Shown here: piece by piece, positions 18,099 through 28,600 of the stretch | Position numbering within the stretch: the first letter of the stretch is position 1 | How the letters are laid out: the number at the start of each line of letters is the position of its first letter | NCBI GenBank assembly: GCA_023954045.1 | Contig: JAMLIR010000015.1 | Location: 1-64,000 of the forward strand | DNA length: 64,000 nt | From: Burkholderiaceae bacterium | Lineage (GTDB): Bacteria; Pseudomonadota; Gammaproteobacteria; Burkholderiales; Burkholderiaceae_E | Direction of reading: 5' to 3' | Program-made: the position numbers and the translations under genes | The notes under the pieces: model-generated | What the model saw: only the letters and a program-made list of their open reading frames with translations | Databases searched by the model: none | What the model was told of the DNA's origin: nothing

Positions 18099-18616
18099 CG
18101 CGCGGCTCCGGCCGGGGAGCGCCGGGGCAGCGGACCGTCGCGTTCGATGCGCTGGCCCGCGCAGGCTGCGAGCAGCTCGCCGACCGGGCCGTGCCCGGGC
18201 ACCACCTGCCGCGAGTCGAGCTCGGCCAGAGGCGCCAGCACGAACGCGCGCAGGTGCATCCGCGGGTGCGGCAGAGAGAGCGACGGCGAATCGACGCGCA
18301 GCGGGCCGCTCGCGTCGGCGGCGAGCAGCAGGTCGAGGTCGAGCGTGCGCGGCGCGTTCCGGTACGGGCGACGGCGGCCCTCTCGGGCCTCGATCGCGAG
18401 CAGCTGCTCGAGCAACTGCTCGGGCCGCAGCGCCGTCTCGACTTCGACGACGGCATTGACGAATTCGGGCCCCTGCGCGTCGACCGGGGCGCTGCGATAC
18501 AGCGACGAGGCGCGCGCGATCCGCGTCTCGGGCAGCGCGTCGATCGCGTCGGCGGCTCGGCCGATCGTCGCGGCGGCGTCGCCGAGGTTGGCGCCGAGGC
18601 CGATCCAGGCGCGCAT
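18095..18616 (-). CDS. folK: 2-amino-4-hydroxy-6-hydroxymethyldihydropteridine pyrophosphokinase FolK
   Basis: A 173-residue HPPK: IGLGANLGD at the start, the central RRRPYRNAPRTLDLDLLL (ATP and pterin site) and LPHPRMHLRAFVLAPL. It transfers pyrophosphate to the pterin in folate synthesis, before condensation with p-aminobenzoate. It lies eight bases after pcnB and overlaps the DUF486 gene. The arrangement pcnB-folK is common in proteobacteria. Confidence 0.95.
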   Translation of the reverse strand: MRAWIGLGANLGDAAATIGRAADAIDALPETRIARASSLYRSAPVDAQGPEFVNAVVEVETALRPEQLLEQLLAIEAREGRRRPYRNAPRTLDLDLLLAADASGPLRVDSPSLSLPHPRMHLRAFVLAPLAELDSRQVVPGHGPVGELLAACAGQRIERDGPLPRRSPAGAAR

Positions 18617-18624
18617 CGCGGCGC

Positions 18625-20112
18625 TCACTCCGGCGGCTTCGGTTCGGTCGGCGGCGCCGCGCGGTGACCGGCTTCGGCAGGCCCCTGCGGCCCCGTCGGC
18701 GCGGCGGCGGGCGCAACGTCGCCAGCCGGCCCGGGCTCGACCCCGCCAGACGGCGCCGGCGCGGCTTCGCCGGCCTCGCGCGGGCCGGCGCGGCGCGCGC
18801 CGCCGCGACGGCGGCGCTTCTTCGCGGCGCCGCCTGCGGGTTTCGGCGCGCGCGCCAGCATCGCCTCGCGCTCGTCGGCGTCGGCGTCGGCGAACGTGGA
18901 CCACCAGTCGCCGAGCTCGGCCGGCGCCTCGCCCGACTGGCAGCGCAGCTGAAGGAAGTCCCAGGCCGCGCGGAACCGCGGGTGCGCCACCAGCGTGTGC
19001 GGCGAGCGGCCGGTGCGGCGCTCGAAGCGCGCCTGCGTCATCCAGATCTCGCGCATGTCGGCGATGAAGCGGCGCTGGATCGCGATCCGCTCGGCCTGCT
19101 CGTCGAGCACCGAGTCGATCGCCGCCGACAGAGCCGGGATCGAGTGTTCGCCGCGCGCGACGGCGGCCTGCCAGCGCACGCGCACCGGCTGCCAGAGCAG
19201 GGACGCGAACAGGAAACCGGGCGAGGTGGTCTTGCCGGCGCGCACCCGCGCGTCGGTGGCCGCGAGCGCCGCGGTGACGAAGCGCTCGTCGTCGGGCTGT
19301 TCGAGGATCAGGTCGAGCATCGGCAGCAGCCCGTGGTGCAGGCCCTCGCGGCGCAATTCCTGCAGGCAGGCCATCGCGTGGCCCGAGAGCAGCAGCTTGA
19401 GCATCTCGTCGAACAGTCGCGCCGCCGGCACGTTGTGGACCAGGTCGGCCAGCTCGCGGATCGGCTTGCGTGTCTTGGGCTCGACCTTGAAGCCGAGCTT
19501 GGCGGTGAATCGCGCCACGCGCAGCATCCGTACCGGGTCCTCGCGGAAGCGCGAGGTCGGGTCGCCGATCATCCGCAGCGTCTTGTGCTCGAGGTCGCGC
19601 ACGCCGTTGTGGTAGTCGAGGATCGTGTCGGCGACCGGGTCGTAGTACAGCGCGTTGATCGTGAAGTCGCGCCGCGCGGCGTCCTCGGCCTGCGTACCCC
19701 ATACGTTGTCGCGCAGCACGCGGCCGTGCTCGTCGGTCTCGGCGGCGTCCTGGATCGCGCGGAAGGTCGACACCTCGATCGTCTCGCGGCCGAACATCAC
19801 GTGGACGATCTGGAAGCGACGGCCGATGACGCGCGAGCGCCGGAACAGCACGCGCACCTGCTCGGGAGTCGCGTCGGTGGCGACGTCGAAGTCCTTCGGC
19901 TTCAGGCCGAGCATCAGGTCGCGCACGCCGCCGCCGACCACGTAGGCCTTGAACCCCGCCTCCTGCAGCGTCCTGCAGGTGCGCATCGCCGCGTCGGAGA
20001 CGTCTTCGACGTGCACGCCATGCTCCGAGCCGCGATGCGACCTGGGCTTGTTGCGAACCGCGGCGCGCGGCGCCTTGCGGTTCAGGATGCGGTCGATCAG
20101 CTTCTTGATCAT
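18625..20112 (-). CDS. pcnB: Poly(A) polymerase PcnB
   Basis: A 495-residue class II nucleotidyltransferase. Motifs: GGGVRDLMLG at about 60-69, catalytic Asp74 and Asp76 in KDFDVATD, and RRDFTINALYYDP; the run ILDYHNGVRDL supports poly(A) polymerase over CCA-adding enzyme. It adds A tails that mark RNAs for decay. After about residue 425 there is a tail starting with a basic patch (KKRRRRGG) and continuing as Ala/Pro/Gly-rich low complexity, possibly an RNA-binding extension. ATG at 20112 overlaps the HAD gene's stop by four bases. Confidence 0.95.
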   Translation of the reverse strand: MIKKLIDRILNRKAPRAAVRNKPRSHRGSEHGVHVEDVSDAAMRTCRTLQEAGFKAYVVGGGVRDLMLGLKPKDFDVATDATPEQVRVLFRRSRVIGRRFQIVHVMFGRETIEVSTFRAIQDAAETDEHGRVLRDNVWGTQAEDAARRDFTINALYYDPVADTILDYHNGVRDLEHKTLRMIGDPTSRFREDPVRMLRVARFTAKLGFKVEPKTRKPIRELADLVHNVPAARLFDEMLKLLLSGHAMACLQELRREGLHHGLLPMLDLILEQPDDERFVTAALAATDARVRAGKTTSPGFLFASLLWQPVRVRWQAAVARGEHSIPALSAAIDSVLDEQAERIAIQRRFIADMREIWMTQARFERRTGRSPHTLVAHPRFRAAWDFLQLRCQSGEAPAELGDWWSTFADADADEREAMLARAPKPAGGAAKKRRRRGGARRAGPREAGEAAPAPSGGVEPGPAGDVAPAAAPTGPQGPAEAGHRAAPPTEPKPPE

Positions 20113-20822
20113 TCGAACAGCCTGATGACCGGCCAGCCGCGCTCGCCGGCGAGGGCGGTCAGCCGCGGGTCGGGATTGGTGGCGACCGGATCGGTGACGC
20201 GCTCGAGCAGCGGCACGTCGTTGACCGAGTCGCTGTAGAAGTACGAACGGGCGAAGCCCGCCCAGTTCCGGCCCAGCGACGCGAGCCACTCGTCGGTGCG
20301 CCGCACCTTGCCTTCGCGGAACGACGGAGTGCCGCGCGGCCGCCCCGTGTAGCGGTCGTCGCGCAGCTCGATGCCGGTGGCGATCAGGTGCTCGACCCCG
20401 AACGCGCGCGCGATCGGCGCCGTGACGAACTCGTTGGTCGCCGTGACGATCGCGCACAGGTCGCCGCGCTCGCGGTGCCGGTCGACCAGCGCGCGTGCCG
20501 CCGGCCGGATCGCGGGCCCGATCACCTCGTCCATGAACTGCCGGTGCCAGGCCTGGAGCTGGCCGAGCGGGTGCGCGGCCAGCGGCGCCAGCTGGAACGC
20601 GAGGAATTCGTGGATGTCGAGAGTGCCGGCGTGGTACTGCTCGAAGAACAGGTCGTTGCGCCGCTCGTACTCGGCGCCGTCGACGACGCCGAGCCGGATC
20701 AGGAAGCGCGCCCACTCGTAGTCGCTGTCGATCGGCAGCAGCGTCAGGTCGAGGTCGAACAGCGCCAGCGTCGTGCCCGGCGCCTGCGCCGGAGGGGAAC
20801 TCGGTGTGTCGCGCGAGTGCAT
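20109..20822 (-). CDS. HAD-family hydrolase (SerB-like, HAD-IB)
   Basis: A 237-residue haloacid-dehalogenase phosphatase: nucleophile motif FDLDLTLLP (Asp23, Asp25), motif II region VTATNEF and motif IV YSDSVNDVPLL. It should be a small-molecule phosphatase related to phosphoserine phosphatase; the substrate is unknown. Its position between hda and pcnB is conserved in Burkholderiales. It starts four bases before the hda stop codon region ends and overlaps pcnB by four bases. Confidence 0.87.
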   Translation of the reverse strand: MHSRDTPSSPPAQAPGTTLALFDLDLTLLPIDSDYEWARFLIRLGVVDGAEYERRNDLFFEQYHAGTLDIHEFLAFQLAPLAAHPLGQLQAWHRQFMDEVIGPAIRPAARALVDRHRERGDLCAIVTATNEFVTAPIARAFGVEHLIATGIELRDDRYTGRPRGTPSFREGKVRRTDEWLASLGRNWAGFARSYFYSDSVNDVPLLERVTDPVATNPDPRLTALAGERGWPVIRLFE

Positions 20823-20826
20823 GGTG

Positions 20827-21537
20827 TCAGCCGGATTTTATCAGCGCCCCGGCCGCCTCCAGCTCGCGCAGCAGCGGCAGCGTGATCGCCCGCTTGCGCT
20901 CGAACGCGTGGCGGTCGAGCGCGTCGAACAGGCGCAGCAGCGCGCGGATGTCGCGCGAGGTGTGCGCGATCAGCCAGGGGACGACGTCCGAGGAGATCGC
21001 CACGCCGCGCTCGCTGGCGACGCGGTTGAGCACCGCGGCCTTCTCGTCGTCGCTGAGCAGCTGCAGCCGGTAGACCAGCCCGGAGCCGAGCCGCGTACGC
21101 AGTTCGTCGCGCAGCGCGAGCGCCAGCGGGGGGTGCGCGCCGGCGGCGACCACGGTGGTGCCGGGGCGCTCGCGCGCGTGGTTGAGCAGCTGGAATGCGC
21201 GCTGCTGGCGCGCGTCGTCGAGCCGTTCGCAGTCGTCGATCGCCACGATCGCCGGCGCCCCGTCGCGCGGGAACGCGCCGGGCGCGAAGCGCTCGGGCGC
21301 GAAGGCGTCTGGCGGCGCGTCCGGCCCGAGCACCTGCCGCGCGCCGACCAGCGCCTGCAGCAGGTGGGTCTTGCCGCAGCCCGGCTCGCCCCACAGGTAG
21401 ATCACCGCAGCGCCGCCCGGCGTCGCGCCCTCGAGCAGCAGGCGCAGCTGCGCCAGCACCTCGCCGTTGCGGCCGACGACGTAGTTCTCGAGCGAGGGCG
21501 CCTCGATCCGGTACAGGTCGAGCGGCAGCTGGAACAT
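20827..21537 (-). CDS. hda: DnaA regulatory inactivator Hda
   Basis: A 236-residue AAA+ protein related to DnaA. The N-terminus MFQLPLDL carries the clamp-binding QLxLPL-type motif, followed by Walker A GEPGCGKT and Walker B-like AIVAIDDCERL. With the loaded sliding clamp, Hda triggers ATP hydrolysis by DnaA and prevents re-initiation of replication. The ATG at 21537 is preferred because it places the clamp motif at the extreme N-terminus as in known Hda; a GTG at 21585 would add 16 Ala/Gly-rich residues and overlap the upstream gene. Confidence 0.88.
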   Translation of the reverse strand: MFQLPLDLYRIEAPSLENYVVGRNGEVLAQLRLLLEGATPGGAAVIYLWGEPGCGKTHLLQALVGARQVLGPDAPPDAFAPERFAPGAFPRDGAPAIVAIDDCERLDDARQQRAFQLLNHARERPGTTVVAAGAHPPLALALRDELRTRLGSGLVYRLQLLSDDEKAAVLNRVASERGVAISSDVVPWLIAHTSRDIRALLRLFDALDRHAFERKRAITLPLLRELEAAGALIKSG

Positions 21538-21577
21538 GCCGCCCGCCGCGCCGGCGCCGGGTGCGTCGTGAGCCACG

Positions 21578-22645
21578 TCAGCCACGGTGGTAGAACTCGC
21601 TGGCCTTCCAGGCCGCCAGCAGCCGTCGCAGCCCCACCGCGGTCACCGCCGCCATCGGCAGCGCGAGCAGCACGCCGACGAATCCGAACAGCGACCCGAA
21701 CGCGAGCAGCGCGAAGATCACCGCGACCGGGTGCAGGCCGATGCGCTCGCCGACCAGCCGCGGCGTGAGCCAGGTGCTCTCGACGACCTGGGCGATCCCG
21801 TAGATCGCCGACACCCAGGCCAGGCCCGCCAGCGGCCCGAGCTGCAGCATGCCGGCCACGAGCGCGAAGACGAAGCCGGTCGCGAAGCCGAGGTAGGGAA
21901 CGAAGATCAGCAGGCCGCTCAACACGCCGATCGGCAGCCACAGGTCGAAGCCGGCGACGAGCAGCGCCAGCGAGAACCAGGCGGCGAGCGACAGCATCAC
22001 CAGCAGCTGCCCGCGCAGGTACTTGCCGAGCAGCGCGTCGGTCTCGTCGAGCACCGAGTCGATCGGCTCGACCCACCGCGGGGGGATCAACGCGCGCGAG
22101 CGGGCCACCAGCTCGGGCCAGTCGGTGAGCAGGTAGAACAGCACGACCGGCACCAGGAAGACCGTGCCGAGCACCTGCAGCGCGGCGCCCCAGCCCGACT
22201 TCGCGTAGACGAACAGCGTCGCGAGCCAGTCCTCGCTGCTGCCGGCGAGCTGGCCGGCGAGCCACTCGCGCAGCGACGCCACGTCGAGCTTCAGCGTCAT
22301 CCCGAAGGTCCGCTCGATCCAGGGAAGCAGCCGCTCGGAGATCGACGCGGCCAGCGCCGGGAACTGGCGCCGGATCAGTGCGATCTCCTGCTGCGTGATC
22401 GGCACCAGGATCAGCAGGATCGCCAGCAGCGCGAGCACGGCGACCAGGATCACCGCAAGCGCCGCCGGCACGCGCGGCACGCGGCGCGCCTGCAGCCAGC
22501 GAACGCCGGGCGCCAGCACGTAGGCGAGGATCGCCGCGGCGACGAACGGCGTCAGGATCGGACCGAGCACGACCAGCGCCCAGGCCAGCAGGGCGGCGAC
22601 CACGGTCCACAGCGCGGTCTGGCGCTGGCGGGCAGTCAGGGGCAT
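21578..22645 (-). CDS. perM: AI-2E family transporter (PerM-like)
   Basis: A 355-residue membrane protein of the AI-2E/PerM family with about seven or eight membrane segments, including the conserved [19 protein letters not shown] near the N-terminus and [23 protein letters not shown] near the C-terminus. Members have been linked to autoinducer-2 export or Na+/H+ transport, so the substrate is open. ATG at 22645 is the first start with a sensible N-terminus. It is divergent from purM and upstream of hda, an association common in proteobacteria. Confidence 0.85.
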   Translation of the reverse strand: MPLTARQRQTALWTVVAALLAWALVVLGPILTPFVAAAILAYVLAPGVRWLQARRVPRVPAALAVILVAVLALLAILLILVPITQQEIALIRRQFPALAASISERLLPWIERTFGMTLKLDVASLREWLAGQLAGSSEDWLATLFVYAKSGWGAALQVLGTVFLVPVVLFYLLTDWPELVARSRALIPPRWVEPIDSVLDETDALLGKYLRGQLLVMLSLAAWFSLALLVAGFDLWLPIGVLSGLLIFVPYLGFATGFVFALVAGMLQLGPLAGLAWVSAIYGIAQVVESTWLTPRLVGERIGLHPVAVIFALLAFGSLFGFVGVLLALPMAAVTAVGLRRLLAAWKASEFYHRG

Positions 22646-22657
22646 GTTCGGAGAAGC

Positions 22658-22663
22658 TACAAT
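22658..22663 (+). promoter_or_regulatory. -10-like element upstream of purM
   Basis: TACAAT lies in the 107-base gap between the perM and purM starts, 89 bases before the purM ATG, and matches the -10 form seen before several genes here. The -35 is not clear. The remaining sequence up to the start is GC-rich with no other sign. Confidence 0.4.
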
Positions 22664-22752
22664 CGCATCGAGGCGGTGGCCGCCCGGCCGGGCGCTCCCA
22701 GACCGCCATTCTATCGGCCGCCGCCGGCGTGCCCACCTCGGATCGGATCGCA

Positions 22753-23814
22753 ATGGGTTCCACGCTGCCAGGCTCTTCGCTCTCTTACCGGGATGCCGGC
22801 GTCGACATCGACGCGGGCGACGCGCTGGTCGACCGGATCAAGCCGCTGGCGCGGCGCACGATGCGCGACGGGGTGCTCGCCGGCATCGGCGGGTTCGGCG
22901 CGCTGTTCGAGGTGCCCAGGCGCTATCGCGAGCCGGTGCTGGTTTCGGGCACCGACGGGGTCGGCACCAAGCTCAAGCTGGCCTTCGCGCTCGACGGTCA
23001 CGACACGGTGGGCATCGACCTGGTCGCGATGAGCGTCAACGACATCCTGGTGCAGGGCGCCGAGCCGCTGTTCTTCCTCGACTACTTCGCCTGCGGAAAA
23101 CTCGACGTCGAGGTGGCGGCGCGCGTCGTGGGCGGCATCGCGCGCGGCTGCGAACTGGCCGGTTGCGCGCTGATCGGCGGCGAAACGGCCGAAATGCCCG
23201 GGATGTACCCGGAAGGCGAGTACGACCTCGCCGGCTTTGCGGTCGGCGCAGTCGAGAAGTCGGCGATCATCGACGGCTCGCGGATCGCCGCTGGCGACGT
23301 CGTGCTCGGCCTCGCGTCGAGCGGCGCGCATTCGAACGGCTACTCGCTGGTGCGCCGGGTCATCGAGCGCGCCTGGGGCTGCGTCGACGCGCCGCAGATG
23401 AACGAGGACTTCCACGGGCGGCGCTTCGCCGACGCGGTGATGGCGCCCACGCGGATCTACGTGCGCCCGATGCTCGAGCTGATGCGCGCGCTGCCGGTGA
23501 AGGGCGTCGCTCACATCACCGGGGGCGGACTGGTCGAGAACGTTCCGCGCGTGCTTCCCGACGCGCTGCAGGCGGTGCTGCATCGGGACGCGTGGTCGAT
23601 GCCGCCGCTGTTCTCGTGGCTTCAGCAGCACGGCGGCATCGCCGACGCCGAGATGCACCGCGTCTTCAACTGCGGCATCGGGATGGTGGTCGTCGTCGCG
23701 CCGGGCGACGCCGTGGCGGCCGAGTCGATGCTCGCGGCCGCCGGCGAGTCCGTCCACCGGATCGGCGAGATCGTCGAGCGGCCCGCCGGCGCAGCGGCCA
23801 CGGTCGTGGTCTGA
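22753..23814 (+). CDS. purM: Phosphoribosylformylglycinamidine cyclo-ligase PurM (AIR synthetase)
   Basis: A 353-residue enzyme closing the imidazole ring in purine synthesis with ATP. It begins with [18 protein letters not shown] and contains [13 protein letters not shown], the [11 protein letters not shown] segment and [13 protein letters not shown], all typical of PurM. ATG at 22753 gives the usual length; an in-frame GTG at 22729 would add eight residues. It is followed 22 bases later by tamA. Confidence 0.97.
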   Translation: MGSTLPGSSLSYRDAGVDIDAGDALVDRIKPLARRTMRDGVLAGIGGFGALFEVPRRYREPVLVSGTDGVGTKLKLAFALDGHDTVGIDLVAMSVNDILVQGAEPLFFLDYFACGKLDVEVAARVVGGIARGCELAGCALIGGETAEMPGMYPEGEYDLAGFAVGAVEKSAIIDGSRIAAGDVVLGLASSGAHSNGYSLVRRVIERAWGCVDAPQMNEDFHGRRFADAVMAPTRIYVRPMLELMRALPVKGVAHITGGGLVENVPRVLPDALQAVLHRDAWSMPPLFSWLQQHGGIADAEMHRVFNCGIGMVVVVAPGDAVAAESMLAAAGESVHRIGEIVERPAGAAATVVV

Positions 23815-23836
23815 CGCCGCCCGGCGGCGCGCCAGC

Positions 23837-25636
23837 ATGGCCCGTTTGCCGGCTGCCGCGTTCGCCGTGGTCGTGCTGGTCGCGGCGCTCGCATTCGCGA
23901 CGCCGGCGCTGGCTGCCAACTACGAGCTCGAGATCGACGCGCCCGACGAACTGGTCGCGCCGCTGCGCGAGCGCACGCTGCTCGGCCGCTGGCTCGCCGA
24001 GCCCGGTTTCGATCGCGACCAACTGCCGCTGTTCGTCGAGCGAGCGAAAGACGAGGCGGCGGCGATCGTGCGCGCGGCCGGCTACTTCTCGGGCCGCGTC
24101 ACGGTCTCGCTCGACGAGCCGCGGGCCGGCGGGCTGCCGCGGGTCCGCATCGCCGTCGACGCGGGCGCGCGCACCACGGTGAACCGGTTCGAGCTGGCGG
24201 TCGACGGACCGTCCCCGGCGCAGTCGATGCGCGAGGCGCTGGTCGCGCGCTGGCCGTTGCCGGAGGGATCGTTCTTCCGCACCGCCGAGTGGGAGCAGGG
24301 AAAGCGACTCCTGCTCGACATCCTGCAGCAGCACGGCTTCGTGCGCGCGCGCATCGTCGAGAGCCGCGCCGAGGTCGATCCGCGGCTCACCGCCGCGTCG
24401 CTGTCGCTGCGCATCGACACCGGCCCGCAACTCGCGTTCGGCCCGACGACGATCCGGGGACTCGAGCGCTACGACCGATCGATCGTCGAGGCGCTCGTCC
24501 CATGGACGGCCGCCGAGGGCGAGCGCGGCGCCGGCGGCGATCCCTACAGCTTCGACCAGCTACTGGTGCTGCAGGCGCGGCTGCGCGCCTCCGGCTACTT
24601 CGACGGGGTGAGCGTGCTGCCCGATCTCGCTGCGGTCGAGGCCGACCCGGCGCGCACGACGGTGCCGGTGCGCGTCGACCTGACCGAGCGCAAGACGCAA
24701 CGTGCGATGTTCGGCATCGGCTACAGCAGCGACGAGGGCGCGCGCGGCCTGCTCGGCTACGAGCACCGGGACCTGTTCGATCGCGGCTGGCAGCTCGAGT
24801 CCGGCGTGCTGTGGCAGTCGGTGCGTCGGCGCGTGTTCGCCAGCGTGCGCACGCCGCAGCAGGCGAGCGGGCACTACTACCAGGCCGGGGCCCGCGTCGA
24901 GCGCTTCGACGTCCAGGGCGAGCTGACCGACAAGCGCACGCTGTTCGTCGGCCAGGGCAAGCACGCCGAGGACACCGAGATCTTCGTCTCTCTGCAGTAC
25001 CAGCTCGAGCAGCGCACGCTGCCGCTCGCCCCCGCCGACGACGGCCGCCGCGCGCTGACGCTGGGTTACGCGTGGAACCGCCGCAGGCTCGATTCCCCCA
25101 TCGATCCGCGCTCGGGCTATTCGATCAGCGCCCAGCTGTCGGGCGCGGCGCGCGGCCTGGGCAGCGACCGCAGCTTCGCGCGCCTCTATACGAGGATGAT
25201 GCGCTTCTGGCCGATCCCGAGGCAGTCGCCGCTCGGGGACGGCCTGCTGGTGGGCCTGGTCGAGGCCGGCTACGTGCTGGCGACCTCGCGGCAGGACATT
25301 CCGTCGGAGAATCTGTTCCGCACCGGCGGGACGCAGTCGATCCGCGGCTACGAGTACCTGTCTCTGGGCGTGCCCGAGGCCGGCGCGATCGTCGGCGGAC
25401 GGGTGCTCGCGCTGGCCAGCCTGGAGTATCAGCACCCGATTGCGCCGAACTGGTACGGCGCGGCGTTCGTCGACGTCGGCGACGCGGCCGACCGCTGGGT
25501 CGACTACCGCGCGGTCTGGGGCTACGGGGCCGGCGTGCGCTGGCGCTCGCCGATCGGGCCGGTCAACCTGGACCTGGCCTACGGCGAGGCGGTCAAGCGT
25601 TGGCGGCTGCACCTGTCGGTGGGATACGCGTTCTGA
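23837..25636 (+). CDS. tamA: Outer-membrane translocation and assembly protein TamA
   Basis: A 599-residue Omp85-family protein. A signal peptide ends near residue 26 (ALA|AN), followed by about three POTRA-like domains (to about 270) and a beta-barrel with the family segments FRTGGTQSIRGYEY and the final GYAF. With TamB it forms an envelope-spanning complex for outer-membrane protein insertion or lipid transfer. The stop overlaps the tamB start (TGATG), so the partners are coupled. Confidence 0.94.
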   Translation: MARLPAAAFAVVVLVAALAFATPALAANYELEIDAPDELVAPLRERTLLGRWLAEPGFDRDQLPLFVERAKDEAAAIVRAAGYFSGRVTVSLDEPRAGGLPRVRIAVDAGARTTVNRFELAVDGPSPAQSMREALVARWPLPEGSFFRTAEWEQGKRLLLDILQQHGFVRARIVESRAEVDPRLTAASLSLRIDTGPQLAFGPTTIRGLERYDRSIVEALVPWTAAEGERGAGGDPYSFDQLLVLQARLRASGYFDGVSVLPDLAAVEADPARTTVPVRVDLTERKTQRAMFGIGYSSDEGARGLLGYEHRDLFDRGWQLESGVLWQSVRRRVFASVRTPQQASGHYYQAGARVERFDVQGELTDKRTLFVGQGKHAEDTEIFVSLQYQLEQRTLPLAPADDGRRALTLGYAWNRRRLDSPIDPRSGYSISAQLSGAARGLGSDRSFARLYTRMMRFWPIPRQSPLGDGLLVGLVEAGYVLATSRQDIPSENLFRTGGTQSIRGYEYLSLGVPEAGAIVGGRVLALASLEYQHPIAPNWYGAAFVDVGDAADRWVDYRAVWGYGAGVRWRSPIGPVNLDLAYGEAVKRWRLHLSVGYAF

Positions 25637-28600
25637 TGGCCGCGCCCGCGCCGAGTCCGTTGCGCGCGCTGGCGCGAGTCGCCGCAGTCGTGCTGGCCGT
25701 GCTGCTGCTCGCGGCGGCCGCGGCGCTGTGGTGGGTCGGCCAGACCAGCTCGTTCGTGAACTGGGCGCTCGCGCGTGCGGCGGCGGCGAGCGGTGGCGCG
25801 CTGCAGCCTGGCGCGGCGCGCGGCACGCTGCTGGGCGGCGTGCGGATCGATTCGCTGCGCTGGCGCGACGACGCGCGCGACATCGAGCTGCGCGGCGTCG
25901 CGGTGCGTTGGGGTCCGGCGGCGCTGTGGCGCGGCGAGCTGCACTTCACGCGCATCGAGGTCGCCAGCGTCGACGTGCGCTTGCGCGAGTCCGGCGCGGC
26001 GCCTGCGCTGCCGGCCTCGCTCGCGCTGCCGCTGGGGGTGAGCGTCGACGCGCTCGGGATCGGGCGCCTGCAGGTCGCGCCAGCCGGTGCCGCGCCGTTC
26101 GAGCTGGAGCGCGTCGCGCTCTCGGGGCGCTACCGGGCCGGCACCTATCGCATCGATCACCTGTCGGCCGACTCGCCGCAGTGGGGCGAGGCGCAGGTCG
26201 CGGGCCGGCTCGGCGACGGCGCGCCGTTCGCGCTCGAGCTCGCCGGGCGTCTTTCGCTGCGCATCGACGGACTTGCGGCGCTGCCGCGCGTCAGCGTGCT
26301 CGCCGACGGCACGCTCGAGGACTTCGCGGTCGCCGCGCAGGCGGTGCCGCCGGCGGGTGCGGAGGAGGCGCAGGCGCGAGGCCCGGTCTGGATCGGCCTG
26401 GACACGCGGGTGCGTCCGTTCGCCGCAACGACGTCCGGGCGGCTGGCGCCGGTCGAGCTGACGTTCGACGGCGTCGAGCCCGCGCAGCTCGGCTTCGCCG
26501 ACCTCCCGCGCGCCCGCATCGGGGGCACGGCGACGCTGCACGTCGGCGACGGGCAGGTCCTCGGGCGCCTCGAGCTTCGCAATGCGCTGCCCGGCGCCGT
26601 GGATCGGCAGGCAGTGCCCGTGGTCGCCCTCGACGCCGACTTCACGGCCTCGGCGACGCGGGTCGAACTCGGCACCGTGCGCGCGACGCTGACGGGTGAC
26701 GGGACGGTCGCCGGCACCGCAGCGGTCGACCTCGCACGGCGGGTGACGCTGCTCGGCCGCGTGCTGCCCGTGGTCGAGGCGCGCCTGGCGCTGCGCGACG
26801 TGGACCTGTCGCAGATCGCGAGCGGCCTGGAGAGCACGCGGCTGGGCGGCACGATCGGAGCGAACGCCGGCGCGTTCGAGCTCGACCTGACCGATCCGAC
26901 GCGCCGCGGGATCGCGGCGAGGGCGCAGGCGCGCGTCGACGGCGAGCGCCTGCGCCTCGCGCGCGCGCAGTTCGACACTGCGGCGGGAAGCGTGTCGGCG
27001 CGCGGTACGTTGGCGCTGGCGGCGCCGTGGAGCGTCGACCTCGAAGGCGAATTCCGCGACCTCGATCCCGCCGGCGCGTTCGGATTGCGCTCGGCACTGG
27101 GCGCTTCGGCCGCACGGTTCGGCGCCGACGTCCCGTCCGAATGGATCTCGCGGCTGCGCGGCCGGCTCACCGGCAGCTGGTCCGCGCAGGGCCGTGCGTG
27201 GCCCGATCCGATGCTGAAGAGCCGGCTCGTCGTCGACAGCGGGGTGATCGACGGCAAGCCGCTTCGCGCGAGCGCGCAGGGCGAGGTCTCGCCCGGGCGC
27301 GTCGCGCAGGCCGCACTCGCGCTGACGTTCGGCGACCTGCAGGCCGATGCGCGCGGAAGCCTCGGAAGCGCCGGCGACCGGCTGCGGTTCTCGGTGCGCG
27401 CGGGCTCGCTCGCGTGGCTGGATCCGCGGATCGAGGGGTCCGCCGGTGCGCGCGGCGAGCTGACCGGCGGCTGGAGCGCGGCGACCGGCCTGGGGGTCGT
27501 CGCGGACTTCGACGGCCGGCGGTTGCGCTGGGCCGGCGAGACGCTGCGCGCCGGCGCGCTCTCCGGGCGAATCGAGTGGCCGGACCTGCGCGCAGGCAGG
27601 GTGGCGCTGCGCCTCGACGCCGAGGCGCTGCAGGCCTGGGGCCGCAGTTTCGATCGCGCGAGCGCGCGCGTCGACGGCGACGTCGACGCGCACACGCTGC
27701 ACTTCGACGTCGTGGGACCGCAAGCGGCCGCGCGCGCTGCCGCGCACGGCGCGCTGCTGCGGCAGGCCGGCAGCGCGGACTGGCGCTGGAGCGGCAGCAT
27801 CGACGAGCTGGTGGCCGACGCGCCGGTGCCGGTGAGGCTGCGGTCGCCGGCCGCGTTGAGCGTCGACGCGCACCAGTTCGCCCTGCGCGAGGCGGCATTC
27901 GACGTCGACGGCGGCAGCGCGCGCATCACGAGGTTCGACTGGCGCGATGGCGCGCTCGATACGCAAGGCGAGGCCAGCGACCTGCCGGTCGCCCGCTGGG
28001 CCGAGCGCTTCGCGGGACCGCAGGCGCTGCCCGCCGGCGCGCAACTCGAGGACCTGCGCCTGCGCGGGAGCTGGGAACTCGCGGGCGCCTCGCTTCGGAC
28101 GCCGAGCGGACGAGTGGCGCTGCGGCTCGACGGCGGCGACGCGGCCGAGAGCCGGGGCGAGGCGCAGCTTCGACTCGACCAGGGCCGGATCGAGGGCCCG
28201 GTCGACGTGAGGATTCCGACGCTGGCCTTCGCGAACCGGCTGATCGGACCCGAGTGGGCCGTCGCCGGCCGCCTGCGCTTCGCGGGCAGCGTGGGCGGCA
28301 CCGTGACGCGTCCGCGATTGCAGGGCACGCTCGCCGGCAGCGACCTCGCGCTGGTCCAGCGCGCGCTGGGCTGGCGACTCGCCAACGGCACGCTCGCCGC
28401 GCGCTTCGACGGCGACCGGCTCGATCTCGACGAACTGCGGCTCGAGTCCGGCGGCGGGTCGATCGCGATGAGCGGGCAGCTGTTGCTCGACGGCATGCAC
28501 GGCGGCTTCACGCTGCGCGCCCAGCGGCTGCCGGTGCCGATCGGTCCCGGCCAGCGGGTGGTGGTCTCGGGCGACACCGGCATCGCCAGCAGCGGCACGA

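Noticed and set aside
22729-22752. GTG start for purM eight codons upstream
   Set aside because: The ATG at 22753 gives the usual N-terminus and length; the extra residues are not conserved in what I know of the family.
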